Translations under genes and position numbers: made by a program
Notes under the pieces: model-generated
Databases searched by the model: none
Told to the model about the DNA's origin: nothing
What the model saw: the letters and a program-made list of their open reading frames with translations, nothing else
From: Flavihumibacter sp. UBA7668
Lineage (GTDB): Bacteria > Bacteroidota > Bacteroidia > Chitinophagales > Chitinophagaceae
Reading direction: 5' to 3'
Assembly: GCF_002483205.1 (NCBI RefSeq)
Contig: NZ_DLHM01000001.1
Coordinates: 1 to 64,000 of the forward strand
Length of the DNA stretch: 64,000 nt
Part shown: piece after piece, positions 7,902-15,191 of the stretch
Layout: every line of letters starts with the position of its first letter
How positions within the stretch are numbered: the first letter of the stretch is position 1

Positions 7902-9293
7902 ATGTCGAAACCTTCCCTGCCTTCGGGCACGCGTGATTTTGGTCCGGATACCGTTCGGAAGCGTACCTATATATTAAATACGATCAAATCCGTTTTTGAA
8001 TTGTATGGATTTCAGCCGCTGGAAACTCCGGCGATGGAAAATCTGGATACCCTGATGGGCAAATATGGAGATGAAGGGGACAAACTCATCTTCAAGATAC
8101 TGAACAATGGGTTGAATGATCCGAAAAATATGGATAAGGCGCGGGCAGCATTTGATCAGGTGCTGGCGGGTAAAAATGATAAAAACCTGACGGAACGGGC
8201 CCTGCGCTATGATCTGACGATTCCGTTTGCGCGATATGTTGCCATGAACCATGGGCAGCTGGCATTGCCATTTCGCCGCTATCAGATTCAGCCGGTTTGG
8301 CGGGCTGATCGTCCGCAGAAAGGCAGGTATCGCGAATTTTATCAATGTGATGCGGATGTAGTGGGGAGCCGGAGCCTGTATAATGAAGTGGAATTGACAT
8401 CGATTTATGCAGCTGCATTTCAGCAGTTGGGTATTCCGGTTGAGATCCGGTTGAATAACCGAAAAATTTTAGCTGCTTTAGCGGAACATTGTGGAGGTGC
8501 GGAAAAGATGATGGATATCACGATAGCAATTGATAAGCTGGATAAAATCGGGATGGAGAAAGTGAAGGAGGAATTGGTGGAACGGGGACTGGATGAGGCG
8601 CAGGTGAACGGGATTGAAACCTATTTAAAGATTGAGGGGTCGAATGAAGAAAAGCTGGCGGCGGTGGAAGCCTTGCTTGGCTATCTGGAATCGGCTCGTG
8701 TGGGTTTGGAGGAGTTGCGATTTGTATTGGGATTGTATGACGAAACGCGCGCTTCGGTTGCTGCTACAGGTGGGGTTGATTTGGTTTGTGATTTTACGTT
8801 GGCGCGGGGATTGAATTATTATACCGGGATCATTTTTGAGATTCGTGCGGTTGGGGTGAAGATGGGCAGTATTGGTGGTGGTGGCCGCTACGATGATCTG
8901 ACCGGATTATTTGGGGTTCCGGATATTCCGGGTGTGGGGATCAGTTTTGGGGTGGATCGGATATACGATGTGATGGAGGAGTTGGGCTTGTTCCCTGAAA
9001 CGGTAGCTGCGGGAACGGAGTTTTTGTTTTTCAATCTGGGGGAGGCGGAGAGTCGCCGGGCTTTTGCGTTGATGCAGGAATTGCGTGCATTGGGTCGGCG
9101 ATGTGAGTTGTATCCCGAAACGGTGAAGCTTCAGAAGCAGTTCAAGTATGCGGATCAGAAAAAAATTCCTTTTGCGATTTTTTTGGGCAGTGATGAGCTG
9201 GCTGCGGGTACCCTCACGGTAAAAAACCTGCTAACCGGTGATCAGTGGAAGCTTCCTACCCAAGGTGTCAGACAGGTGTTAGAACTGTGTTAG
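7902..9293 (+). CDS. hisS: Histidyl-tRNA synthetase
   Basis: Class II aminoacyl-tRNA synthetase that charges tRNA-His. The 463-aa protein opens with LPSGTRDF, has motif 2 in the region GRYREFYQCDADVVG, the histidine-binding segment LARGLNYYTG and motif 3 in GISFGVDRIYD, followed by an anticodon-binding domain from about residue 365. The start at 7902 (MSKPSLPSG) is preferred over an upstream in-frame ATG at 7878 that lies inside the phosphatase gene. The final codons overlap an unusual 11-bp tandem array. Confidence 0.97.
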   Translation: MSKPSLPSGTRDFGPDTVRKRTYILNTIKSVFELYGFQPLETPAMENLDTLMGKYGDEGDKLIFKILNNGLNDPKNMDKARAAFDQVLAGKNDKNLTERALRYDLTIPFARYVAMNHGQLALPFRRYQIQPVWRADRPQKGRYREFYQCDADVVGSRSLYNEVELTSIYAAAFQQLGIPVEIRLNNRKILAALAEHCGGAEKMMDITIAIDKLDKIGMEKVKEELVERGLDEAQVNGIETYLKIEGSNEEKLAAVEALLGYLESARVGLEELRFVLGLYDETRASVAATGGVDLVCDFTLARGLNYYTGIIFEIRAVGVKMGSIGGGGRYDDLTGLFGVPDIPGVGISFGVDRIYDVMEELGLFPETVAAGTEFLFFNLGEAESRRAFALMQELRALGRRCELYPETVKLQKQFKYADQKKIPFAIFLGSDELAAGTLTVKNLLTGDQWKLPTQGVRQVLELC

Positions 9294-9362
9294 AGAGGTG
9301 TCAGATACGTGTTAGAACGGTGTTAGTACACAGTGCTAACATGTATCTGATACCTGTCTGAC
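9265..9362. repeat. 11-bp tandem array with inverted partner between convergent genes
   Basis: Six consecutive 11-mers fill 9265-9330: GTGTCAGACAG, GTGTTAGAACT, GTGTTAGAGAG, GTGTCAGATAC, GTGTTAGAACG, GTGTTAGTACA. The minus strand of 9331-9363 carries three related units, so the whole forms nested inverted repeats: 9267-9277 pairs exactly with 9352-9362, and 9301-9315 pairs with 9336-9350 with one mismatch. The array begins inside the last codons of hisS and ends 2 bp before the stop of the facing lipoprotein gene. It may act as a bidirectional terminator, although it lacks a T-run. Confidence 0.85.
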
Positions 9363-9364
9363 GT

Positions 9365-9832
9365 TTAAGCCCTGCGTACTTTCAGGGAATGGATAGCCTG
9401 ATCGAAGAGTTTGGCGCGGTCGGGTTCTACATAGTCGTAGCCGATGATAAAACAGTCGCGGACGGTCCGTCTCCAATTGGTGCCATTGGAATGTTTTCCG
9501 CTCCCCTCCTCTCCCATTGATTTCTTTAAATCGCTAAGTGTAGCGGAAGTGCGTTCAACCGCAATTACAGGATTTAATTCCTTGTCTTTACAGGCTATAA
9601 AAAACTCTGCCCCGTCTTTGTAATGAAAGGTGCGAATCAGAACGCCATTCTCATCCCGATGATGCGATTCTGATTGATAACCATCCGGAATAGAAAGTAC
9701 CAGCTTTCGATGTTGCAAGCCTTCCGCATAAGCATATTCTAATTTGTCGGTCTCCCGCATGACACTGCAGGAGCTGGTGGCAGTAATTGCTAGTATTAGC
9801 AACATACTGCGCAGGGGTGATTGCTGAATCAT
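9365..9832 (-). CDS. Uncharacterised lipoprotein
   Basis: A 155-aa protein with a signal sequence and lipobox (TATSSC, lipidation at C22), so it is anchored in the envelope. The rest is soluble, with alternating charged and hydrophobic segments (IPDGYQSESHHRDENGV and FHYKDGAEFFIACKD). I recognise no family. It is convergent with hisS, sharing the repeat-filled gap, and stands alone on its transcript, with 87 bp separating it from the thiolase upstream. Confidence 0.75.
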   Translation of the reverse strand: MIQQSPLRSMLLILAITATSSCSVMRETDKLEYAYAEGLQHRKLVLSIPDGYQSESHHRDENGVLIRTFHYKDGAEFFIACKDKELNPVIAVERTSATLSDLKKSMGEEGSGKHSNGTNWRRTVRDCFIIGYDYVEPDRAKLFDQAIHSLKVRRA

Positions 9833-9919
9833 TGTACAAGGTGTTGATGTACCGGTAAATTAAAAGGCAACACCTGCAGAAGAAAGTGAAATAAGGATGA
9901 ATGCGTTCGACAAGATAAT

Positions 9920-11107
9920 TTATAACTCAAAAATTATTGCTGCTCCCTGTCCAACGCCAACACACATGGTAGCCAATCCAAGAGTTGCACCGCGCCTTTT
10001 CATTTCATGAAGTAGGGTTGTTGCAATCCTGACACCACTGCATCCCAATGGATGACCCAATGCAATTGCTCCACCATTTACATTTACTTTATTCGGATCA
10101 AGTCCCAATTCCCGGATACAGGCAATGGATTGTGATGCAAATGCTTCATTCAGTTCAATCAGATCCAATTGTTGTTCGGTTATTCCTGCGCGTTGTAATG
10201 CTTTCTTCGTTGCTGGAACCGGCCCAATTCCCATAATGGATGGATCAACCCCTGCTACTGCCATCGAACGAATCTTCGCAAAGGGCTTTAAACCATATTT
10301 TAAAACAGCATTTTCGGTTGCCAGTAAGATGGCCGCTGCACCGTCGTTGATTCCACTGGAATTTGCCGCGGTTACTGTTCCGTCTTTTATAAACGCAGGT
10401 GAAAGTGTTGCCAATTTTTCAAGCGGACTCAAGCGGGGATGTTCATCCTTATCAAAAATTGTATCTTTTTTTCCCGGAATCGGAACCGGAATAATTTCAT
10501 CCTGAAATTTTCCGGTCTCCCAAGCGTTCTGGTATTTCGTTTGGCTGTCGAATGCAAACTGATCCTGATCTTCCCTTGAAATATTCCACTGACGGGCTAC
10601 ATTTTCAGCTGTCTCCCCCATGGAAAACGGATGATACAGGGCAGCTAAAGCCGGATTGGTGAATCGCCATCCGATAGTGGTATCATAAATTTCGGATTGT
10701 CTCGACCAGGCAGTTCCCTGTTTGGCCATGACAAATGGGGCTCGGGTCATACTTTCAACACCACCCGCAATAATGAACTCGCCATCGCCATTTTGAAGGG
10801 CCCGTGCTGCATCCATAATGGCCTGCAAGCCGGAGGCACATAAACGATTCACGGTGGAACCCGCCACAGAAACCGGTAATCCGGCCAGCAAGGCAGCCAT
10901 TCTTGCCACATTCCGATTATCTTCTCCAGCCTGGTTGGCGGCACCCGCAATTACTTCTTCAATGGCAGCCGGCTCAACAGAAGGATTTCTTAGAAGCAAT
11001 TCCCTTATAATAAATGCTAGCAAGTCATCGGGACGTACGCTACTTAATGCTCCCCCATATTTACCTATGGGCGTTCGAACGGCATCAATTATATAAACTG
11101 TGTTCAT
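9920..11107 (-). CDS. Acetyl-CoA C-acyltransferase (thiolase)
   Basis: Thiolase that cleaves 3-oxoacyl-CoA with CoA, or condenses acetyl-CoA, in fatty or aromatic acid metabolism. The 395-aa length is standard. Active-site residues are in place: nucleophile C90 in NRLCASG, H352 in GGAIALGHPLGCSG and C382 in MCVGVGQG. The sequence MNTVYIIDAVRTPIG and VESMTRAPFVM resemble the 3-oxoadipyl-CoA/acetyl-CoA acyltransferase branch, but substrate choice cannot be settled. No other beta-oxidation or phenylacetate genes are adjacent; a small membrane protein gene ends 3 bp upstream. Confidence 0.93.
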   Translation of the reverse strand: MNTVYIIDAVRTPIGKYGGALSSVRPDDLLAFIIRELLLRNPSVEPAAIEEVIAGAANQAGEDNRNVARMAALLAGLPVSVAGSTVNRLCASGLQAIMDAARALQNGDGEFIIAGGVESMTRAPFVMAKQGTAWSRQSEIYDTTIGWRFTNPALAALYHPFSMGETAENVARQWNISREDQDQFAFDSQTKYQNAWETGKFQDEIIPVPIPGKKDTIFDKDEHPRLSPLEKLATLSPAFIKDGTVTAANSSGINDGAAAILLATENAVLKYGLKPFAKIRSMAVAGVDPSIMGIGPVPATKKALQRAGITEQQLDLIELNEAFASQSIACIRELGLDPNKVNVNGGAIALGHPLGCSGVRIATTLLHEMKRRGATLGLATMCVGVGQGAAIIFEL

Positions 11108-11110
11108 AAA

Positions 11111-11299
11111 CTAAAGATAGGATTCCGTCGCCTTCAGGTAAAAAACAGCAGTATTCATTTTTGAGCTGGCTTCTCCCAACTTACTTCGTATACTGGTCAA
11201 TTTATAGTATCGATAAATCCAGGTTAAAACTCCAACAGGCAACACAATGTAAAAAAGAAAAGATGGCTGGGTAAAATACGATATAAGAAAACCGATCAT
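11111..11299 (-). CDS. Small membrane protein upstream of the thiolase
   Basis: A 62-aa frame with a hydrophobic segment at about residues 10-30 followed by a basic stretch (YRYYKLTSIRSKLG). Its stop lies 3 bp before the thiolase start, which suggests translational coupling. No family is recognised. The tight spacing and a sensible membrane topology support it as real, but the short length leaves doubt. Confidence 0.5.
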   Translation of the reverse strand: MIGFLISYFTQPSFLFYIVLPVGVLTWIYRYYKLTSIRSKLGEASSKMNTAVFYLKATESYL

Positions 11300-11446
11300 T
11301 TAAGAGCCTCTGAATTTCCTGTGTTCTGTTAATGGCTGTTTTGGAACTAATGGATAAACTGGTGGAAGAATTCATATAACAATCTTTTCCTATTTTTCAG
11401 GTTAAGGTATCCCGAACATTTTTAAATTCCAAGCACCCGTCGGGTA

Positions 11447-11498
11447 CCCTCTCCTTCCTCCCTCCTCCCTTCCCCTCTCCCTTCCCCTTCCTCCCCTT
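11447..11498. repeat. 52-bp homopyrimidine tract upstream of rlmN
   Basis: Every base from 11447 to 11498 is C or T on the plus strand, as blocks of CTCC, TTCC and CCCTTCC. It lies directly before the rlmN promoter element. Such tracts can form triplex (H-DNA) structures; nothing else is seen in the 210-bp gap apart from a small ACCCG/CGGGT dyad at 11435-11445. Confidence 0.85.
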
Positions 11499-11505
11499 AT
11501 CTTTG
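11498..11505 (+). promoter_or_regulatory. Putative -7 promoter element of rlmN
   Basis: TATCTTTG matches TAnnTTTG and ends 4 bp before the ATG at 11510. The last T of the homopyrimidine tract forms its first base. A leaderless transcript is implied. Confidence 0.55.
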
Positions 11506-11509
11506 CAGG

Positions 11510-12553
11510 ATGTTAAAGCTGGCAAAACCGAATATCAGGCAATTATCCCGGGAGGAACTGGATGCGTATTTCAAGGAAATGGGAGAAAAAGCTTTCCGGG
11601 CTAAACAGGTGTATGAATGGATCTGGACCAAACAGGCGTTGCGCTTTGAGGACATGACCAACCTCAGCAAGGAGCTGCGCACCAAACTGGCTGAATCCTT
11701 CAGTCTGCCTGCTTTAACCGAAGACCTGAGCCAGCATAGCTCTGATGGAACCGTTAAAAGCCGGTTCCGCACGGTGGATGGCCACCTGGTAGAAGGAGTG
11801 CTGATACCGACCGATGACCGTAAAACAGCCTGTGTATCCTCTCAAATCGGCTGTTCCTTAAGCTGCAAATTCTGCGCTACCGGCTATATGGATCGCAAAC
11901 GCAACCTGGAATTTGATGAAATTTTCGATGAAGTAGTCCTCATCAACAAACAAAGCGAAGCCGTTTACGGGAAAAAACTAACCAATATCGTATTTATGGG
12001 CATGGGCGAGCCCCTGCTCAACTATAAAAACGTACTAAAAGCAATTGAAAAAATTTCTTCTCCCGACGGGCTGGGTATGAGTCCGAGAAGAATTACCGTT
12101 TCCACCGCAGGTGTTGCCAAAATGATCAAACAATTGGGCGATGACCAGGTTCGGTTCAAACTCGCCCTTTCCCTGCATGCTGCCACTGATGCGAAACGTC
12201 ACGAGATCATGCCGATCAATGATACCAATGATATCCAATCGCTGGTGGAAGCCCTCAATTATTTCTACCAGAAAACCGGCAATGAAATCACCTTTGAATA
12301 TATTCTTTTCAAAGATTTCAACGATAGTCTGGAAGATGCTGCGGAGCTGGTTAAACTTTATCGTCGTGTACCTGCTGATCTCATCAATATAATCGAATAC
12401 AATCCAATTGACCTGGCACTGTTTGAAAAACCTGATGAGGATAAGACCATGCAATTCATGCAATACCTCGAAAAACACCGGGTGAATGTTCGACTCAGAA
12501 GAAGCAGGGGGAAGGATATTGATGCGGCATGCGGGCAGTTAGCAAATAAGTGA
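11510..12553 (+). CDS. rlmN: Dual-specificity 23S rRNA/tRNA adenine C2-methyltransferase
   Basis: Radical-SAM enzyme that makes 2-methyladenosine in 23S rRNA and in some tRNAs. The 347-aa protein has an N-terminal helical domain and the cluster motif C115-x3-C119-x2-C122 (CSLSCKFC). The two extra catalytic cysteines of the family are visible: C108 in TACVSSQIGC and C341 near the C-terminus (DAACGQLANK). GMGEPLLNY, a SAM-binding signature, is present. It is transcribed alone; a heptad repeat begins at its stop codon. Confidence 0.96.
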   Translation: MLKLAKPNIRQLSREELDAYFKEMGEKAFRAKQVYEWIWTKQALRFEDMTNLSKELRTKLAESFSLPALTEDLSQHSSDGTVKSRFRTVDGHLVEGVLIPTDDRKTACVSSQIGCSLSCKFCATGYMDRKRNLEFDEIFDEVVLINKQSEAVYGKKLTNIVFMGMGEPLLNYKNVLKAIEKISSPDGLGMSPRRITVSTAGVAKMIKQLGDDQVRFKLALSLHAATDAKRHEIMPINDTNDIQSLVEALNYFYQKTGNEITFEYILFKDFNDSLEDAAELVKLYRRVPADLINIIEYNPIDLALFEKPDEDKTMQFMQYLEKHRVNVRLRRSRGKDIDAACGQLANK

Positions 12554-12605
12554 AAGGTGAAAGGTGAGAGGTGAAAGAGGGAAGTGTTAAACAGATGTTA
12601 GAAGT
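12551..12605 (+). repeat. Heptad array at the rlmN stop codon plus two 11-mers
   Basis: Starting with the rlmN TGA itself, four 7-mers run in register: TGAAAGG, TGAAAGG, TGAGAGG, TGAAAGA. Six bases later come two 11-mers, GTGTTAAACAG (12584-12594) and ATGTTAGAAGT (12595-12605). These share the core of the array at the end of hisS, so one repeat type occurs at two loci. Confidence 0.75.
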
Positions 12606-12672
12606 ATACTATTGCGCGGGGGGTAATTAAACCCGGAAGTCCTGTTTGGGTCCTATATGAAACGAACAGGAA

Positions 12673-13242
12673 ATGAAAAAAATCTTACTACTTACCCTGA
12701 TGGGATTGGGCATTCTGAGCATACAGGCGCAGGATAGCACCCACCACAAATCATCCGATAAAAAAGTTCCGTTACACGAGCGTAAAGCAAGGAAAGCCGG
12801 TATAATGCAGCGTCAGCCCGGAATACATCGGATGGATTCGGTTCTGCAATTGACAGAAGCCCAAAAAATCAAACTCAAAGAACTCAACGAAGAATACCAG
12901 CAGAAGCGAATGGCTGTGTATACCCCTGAGCAAAAAGCAAAACTGGAACAATTTCAGAAAAACAGGCAACACAGAATGAAACAGGGCAGACATCAAAAAG
13001 GCCCGATGGTATCCAATCTGACTGAAGAACAAAAATCAACTATGCGAACCATGCGGGAAAAACAACGTGAAGAAGCCGCTCTGATTAAAGCCAATACAGC
13101 ACTATCAGAGGCAGAGAAAAAAACAAAGTTGAAAGCCCTTCATGAAGCTAATCGCGAAAATATGCGCCAAATCCTGACTCCTGAACAACTGGAGCAGCTA
13201 AAAAAGCGCTCAAAATCACCTATGGACGGTCCGGCCCGATAA
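12673..13242 (+). CDS. Exported Spy/LTxxQ-like protein
   Basis: A 189-aa basic, Gln/Lys-rich protein with a signal peptide (residues 1-20, ending SIQAQ). It has two helical segments resembling the LTxxQ motif of CpxP/Spy periplasmic chaperones: LQLTEAQKIKLKEL at about residues 57-70 and SNLTEEQKSTMRTM at about 114-127. A third TPEQLEQLKK lies near the C-terminus. The family is known for envelope stress and metal response; here the role is inferred. No sensor or efflux genes are adjacent. A strong terminator follows. Confidence 0.75.
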   Translation: MKKILLLTLMGLGILSIQAQDSTHHKSSDKKVPLHERKARKAGIMQRQPGIHRMDSVLQLTEAQKIKLKELNEEYQQKRMAVYTPEQKAKLEQFQKNRQHRMKQGRHQKGPMVSNLTEEQKSTMRTMREKQREEAALIKANTALSEAEKKTKLKALHEANRENMRQILTPEQLEQLKKRSKSPMDGPAR

Positions 13243-13261
13243 ATCAACCCCTGGAAAATAC

Positions 13262-13288
13262 AAAAGACAGCCATCCCGGCTGTCTTTT
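13262..13288 (+). terminator. Rho-independent terminator after the Spy-like gene
   Basis: An 11-bp perfect stem (13262-13272 with 13278-13288) around a 5-base loop, the 3' arm ending in TTTT. The promoter element of the next gene starts two bases later, so the terminator and promoter are packed together. Confidence 0.85.
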
Positions 13289-13289
13289 G

Positions 13290-13297
13290 TATTTTTG
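13290..13297 (+). promoter_or_regulatory. Putative -7 promoter element of the pseudouridine synthase pair
   Basis: TATTTTTG matches TAnnTTTG, directly after the preceding terminator and 33 bp upstream of the ATG at 13331. Confidence 0.55.
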
Positions 13298-13330
13298 CGA
13301 TTCCTGTTGAAAAACAGCAAATACAAGAAC

Positions 13331-14470
13331 ATGAAAAAAGCTACAGGTTTCGAGAAATTCGCAAACAAGAAAAAAGCGGGTACCGTAAAAGAACAATACC
13401 GCCAGGAAAGAAGAGTTGAAAAGAAAGAAAGGTCGCAGGCCATTGATGAATCCTTCGAAGAAAAGCGAAAAGTAAAATTTGAGAAAAGAAATCTGCCCAT
13501 TGCCGGTAGTCAGGGGAATCGCGCTGAAACAGGAGCAACTGTTGTAGCTTCTGGTCCCATGCCCTTAAATAAATTCATTGCCCATGCAGGGGTTTGCGCG
13601 CGCAGAGATGCAGCAGAACTCGTAAAGTCTGGAGTGGTAACCGTGAATGGTCAGCCTATCAGTGAACCGGGATTTAAGGTGAGCGAAAAAGATGAAATCA
13701 AGGTAAAAGGAAAGCGCATCACTATTACAAAGAACCTGATTTACATCTTACTAAATAAACCGAAGGATTATATCACTACTACGGAAGACCCCCAGGGTAG
13801 AAAAACCGTACTTGATCTCATCAAAACAGCCACCGCTGAGCGGGTTTATCCGGTTGGCCGTTTGGACCGTAACACCAGTGGGGTATTGCTTTTAACCAAT
13901 GATGGCGAGCTGGCCCAAACCTTATCCCATCCCAAAAATCAGGTAAAAAAAATCTATGAGGTAAAACTCGATCGGCCTCTAACCAAGGCAGATTTTGAAG
14001 CCATTGCCCATGGTATTATCCTGGAGGACGGATTTGTACAACCGGATGCCATCGGGTATGCAGATCCACGAGATAAATCAGTAATCGGAATAGAAATTCA
14101 TAGTGGACGAAATCGTATTGTGCGACGCATCTTTGAACATTTGAAATACGATGTAAAAGGGCTGGACAGAGTCACCTATGCCGGATTAACCAAAAAGAAT
14201 GTAAATCGCGGCAAATGGCGATTACTAACGGAGAAAGAAATCAGATTATTGAAACATTTCAATAAAGACACTAAAAAACCAGCACCGGCAGCAGAAAAAC
14301 TGATCAGTCCGGAGCCTACAGCAGCAGGAAGTTTTAAACCAGCTGGCAAATCAGCAAGACCATCCAGACCAACTGACCGTACAAAAACAGGAGGCAGCTC
14401 CCGACCGGCAAGGACGTCCAAGCCTGCGGGAACTTCCAAAGCAACACGTACCAAATCATCCGGCAAATAA
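13331..14470 (+). CDS. RsuA/RluB/E/F-family pseudouridine synthase with basic tails
   Basis: Converts uridine to pseudouridine in rRNA. The core has an S4 RNA-binding domain (about residues 77-125, LNKFIAHAGVCARRDAAELV) and the catalytic motif GRLDRNTSG with its Asp, then GRNRIVRRIFEHL. The 379-aa protein is extended by an about 70-residue Lys/Arg-rich N-terminus and an about 80-residue Ser/Arg/Pro/Thr/Lys-rich C-terminus of low complexity, probably disordered RNA-binding tails. The ATG at 13331 (MKKATGF) is chosen; a TTG-start extension would overlap the promoter. The next gene starts 1 bp after its stop. Confidence 0.9.
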   Translation: MKKATGFEKFANKKKAGTVKEQYRQERRVEKKERSQAIDESFEEKRKVKFEKRNLPIAGSQGNRAETGATVVASGPMPLNKFIAHAGVCARRDAAELVKSGVVTVNGQPISEPGFKVSEKDEIKVKGKRITITKNLIYILLNKPKDYITTTEDPQGRKTVLDLIKTATAERVYPVGRLDRNTSGVLLLTNDGELAQTLSHPKNQVKKIYEVKLDRPLTKADFEAIAHGIILEDGFVQPDAIGYADPRDKSVIGIEIHSGRNRIVRRIFEHLKYDVKGLDRVTYAGLTKKNVNRGKWRLLTEKEIRLLKHFNKDTKKPAPAAEKLISPEPTAAGSFKPAGKSARPSRPTDRTKTGGSSRPARTSKPAGTSKATRTKSSGK

Positions 14471-14471
14471 G

Positions 14472-15191
14472 ATGAAATCCATTCGTACAGCCATACTACA
14501 GGAGAATTCGGATTGGGTAGCTATCAATAAAGAAGCTGGCTTGCTTTCGATTCCGGACAGAGAACAATCAAGCCCTTCACTCAAAGACCTTCTCCTCAGA
14601 GAATATGGTTCCATTTATACCGTTCACCGGCTCGACAGAGAAACCAGTGGTGTCATTCTCTTCGCCAAAAATGAACAGAGTCACCAGTTTCTGTCCAAAC
14701 AATTTGAAGAACGTTCAACTGTAAAAAAATACAATGGACTGGTGCTAGGGAAAGTGTACGAAGCGGAAGGAAGCATAGATGTTCCAATTGGCCCGCATCC
14801 CGGCAAACCCGGACAAATGACGGTCATCAGAAAAGGAAAACCTTCCATCACCTTATTCAAAACTCTAGAAAGTTTTTCAATGTACTCCTGGATGGAATTT
14901 ACCATTCTAACGGGAAGAACACACCAGATCAGGGTACATATGCAGCATTTCGGACATCCGATAGTTTGTGATCCTTATTATGGTGATGGAAAACCTTTTT
15001 TGCTATCAGGCATCAAGAAAAAATTCAAACTGGGAAAGGATATATTGGAAGAACGACCCTTATTAAACAGATTGGGGCTGCATGCGAGTTCATTAAGTTT
15101 TACTGATACCAATGGTGCACTTGTTGAACTGCATGCTCCATTGCCGAAGGACTTGCGGGCAAGCCTTCAGCAATTGGAGAAGCAGGATTGA
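14472..15191 (+). CDS. RluA-family pseudouridine synthase
   Basis: A 239-aa RNA pseudouridine synthase of the RluA/RluC/D branch, without an S4 domain. The catalytic HRLDRETSG motif is at about residues 56-64, and GRTHQIRVHMQHFGHPI, typical of this branch, at about 155-171. It overlaps in operon with the RsuA-type enzyme (1-bp gap), so two RNA-modifying enzymes are made together. The target RNA cannot be assigned. Its stop codon abuts that of the facing oxidoreductase gene with no space between. Confidence 0.92.
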   Translation: MKSIRTAILQENSDWVAINKEAGLLSIPDREQSSPSLKDLLLREYGSIYTVHRLDRETSGVILFAKNEQSHQFLSKQFEERSTVKKYNGLVLGKVYEAEGSIDVPIGPHPGKPGQMTVIRKGKPSITLFKTLESFSMYSWMEFTILTGRTHQIRVHMQHFGHPIVCDPYYGDGKPFLLSGIKKKFKLGKDILEERPLLNRLGLHASSLSFTDTNGALVELHAPLPKDLRASLQQLEKQD

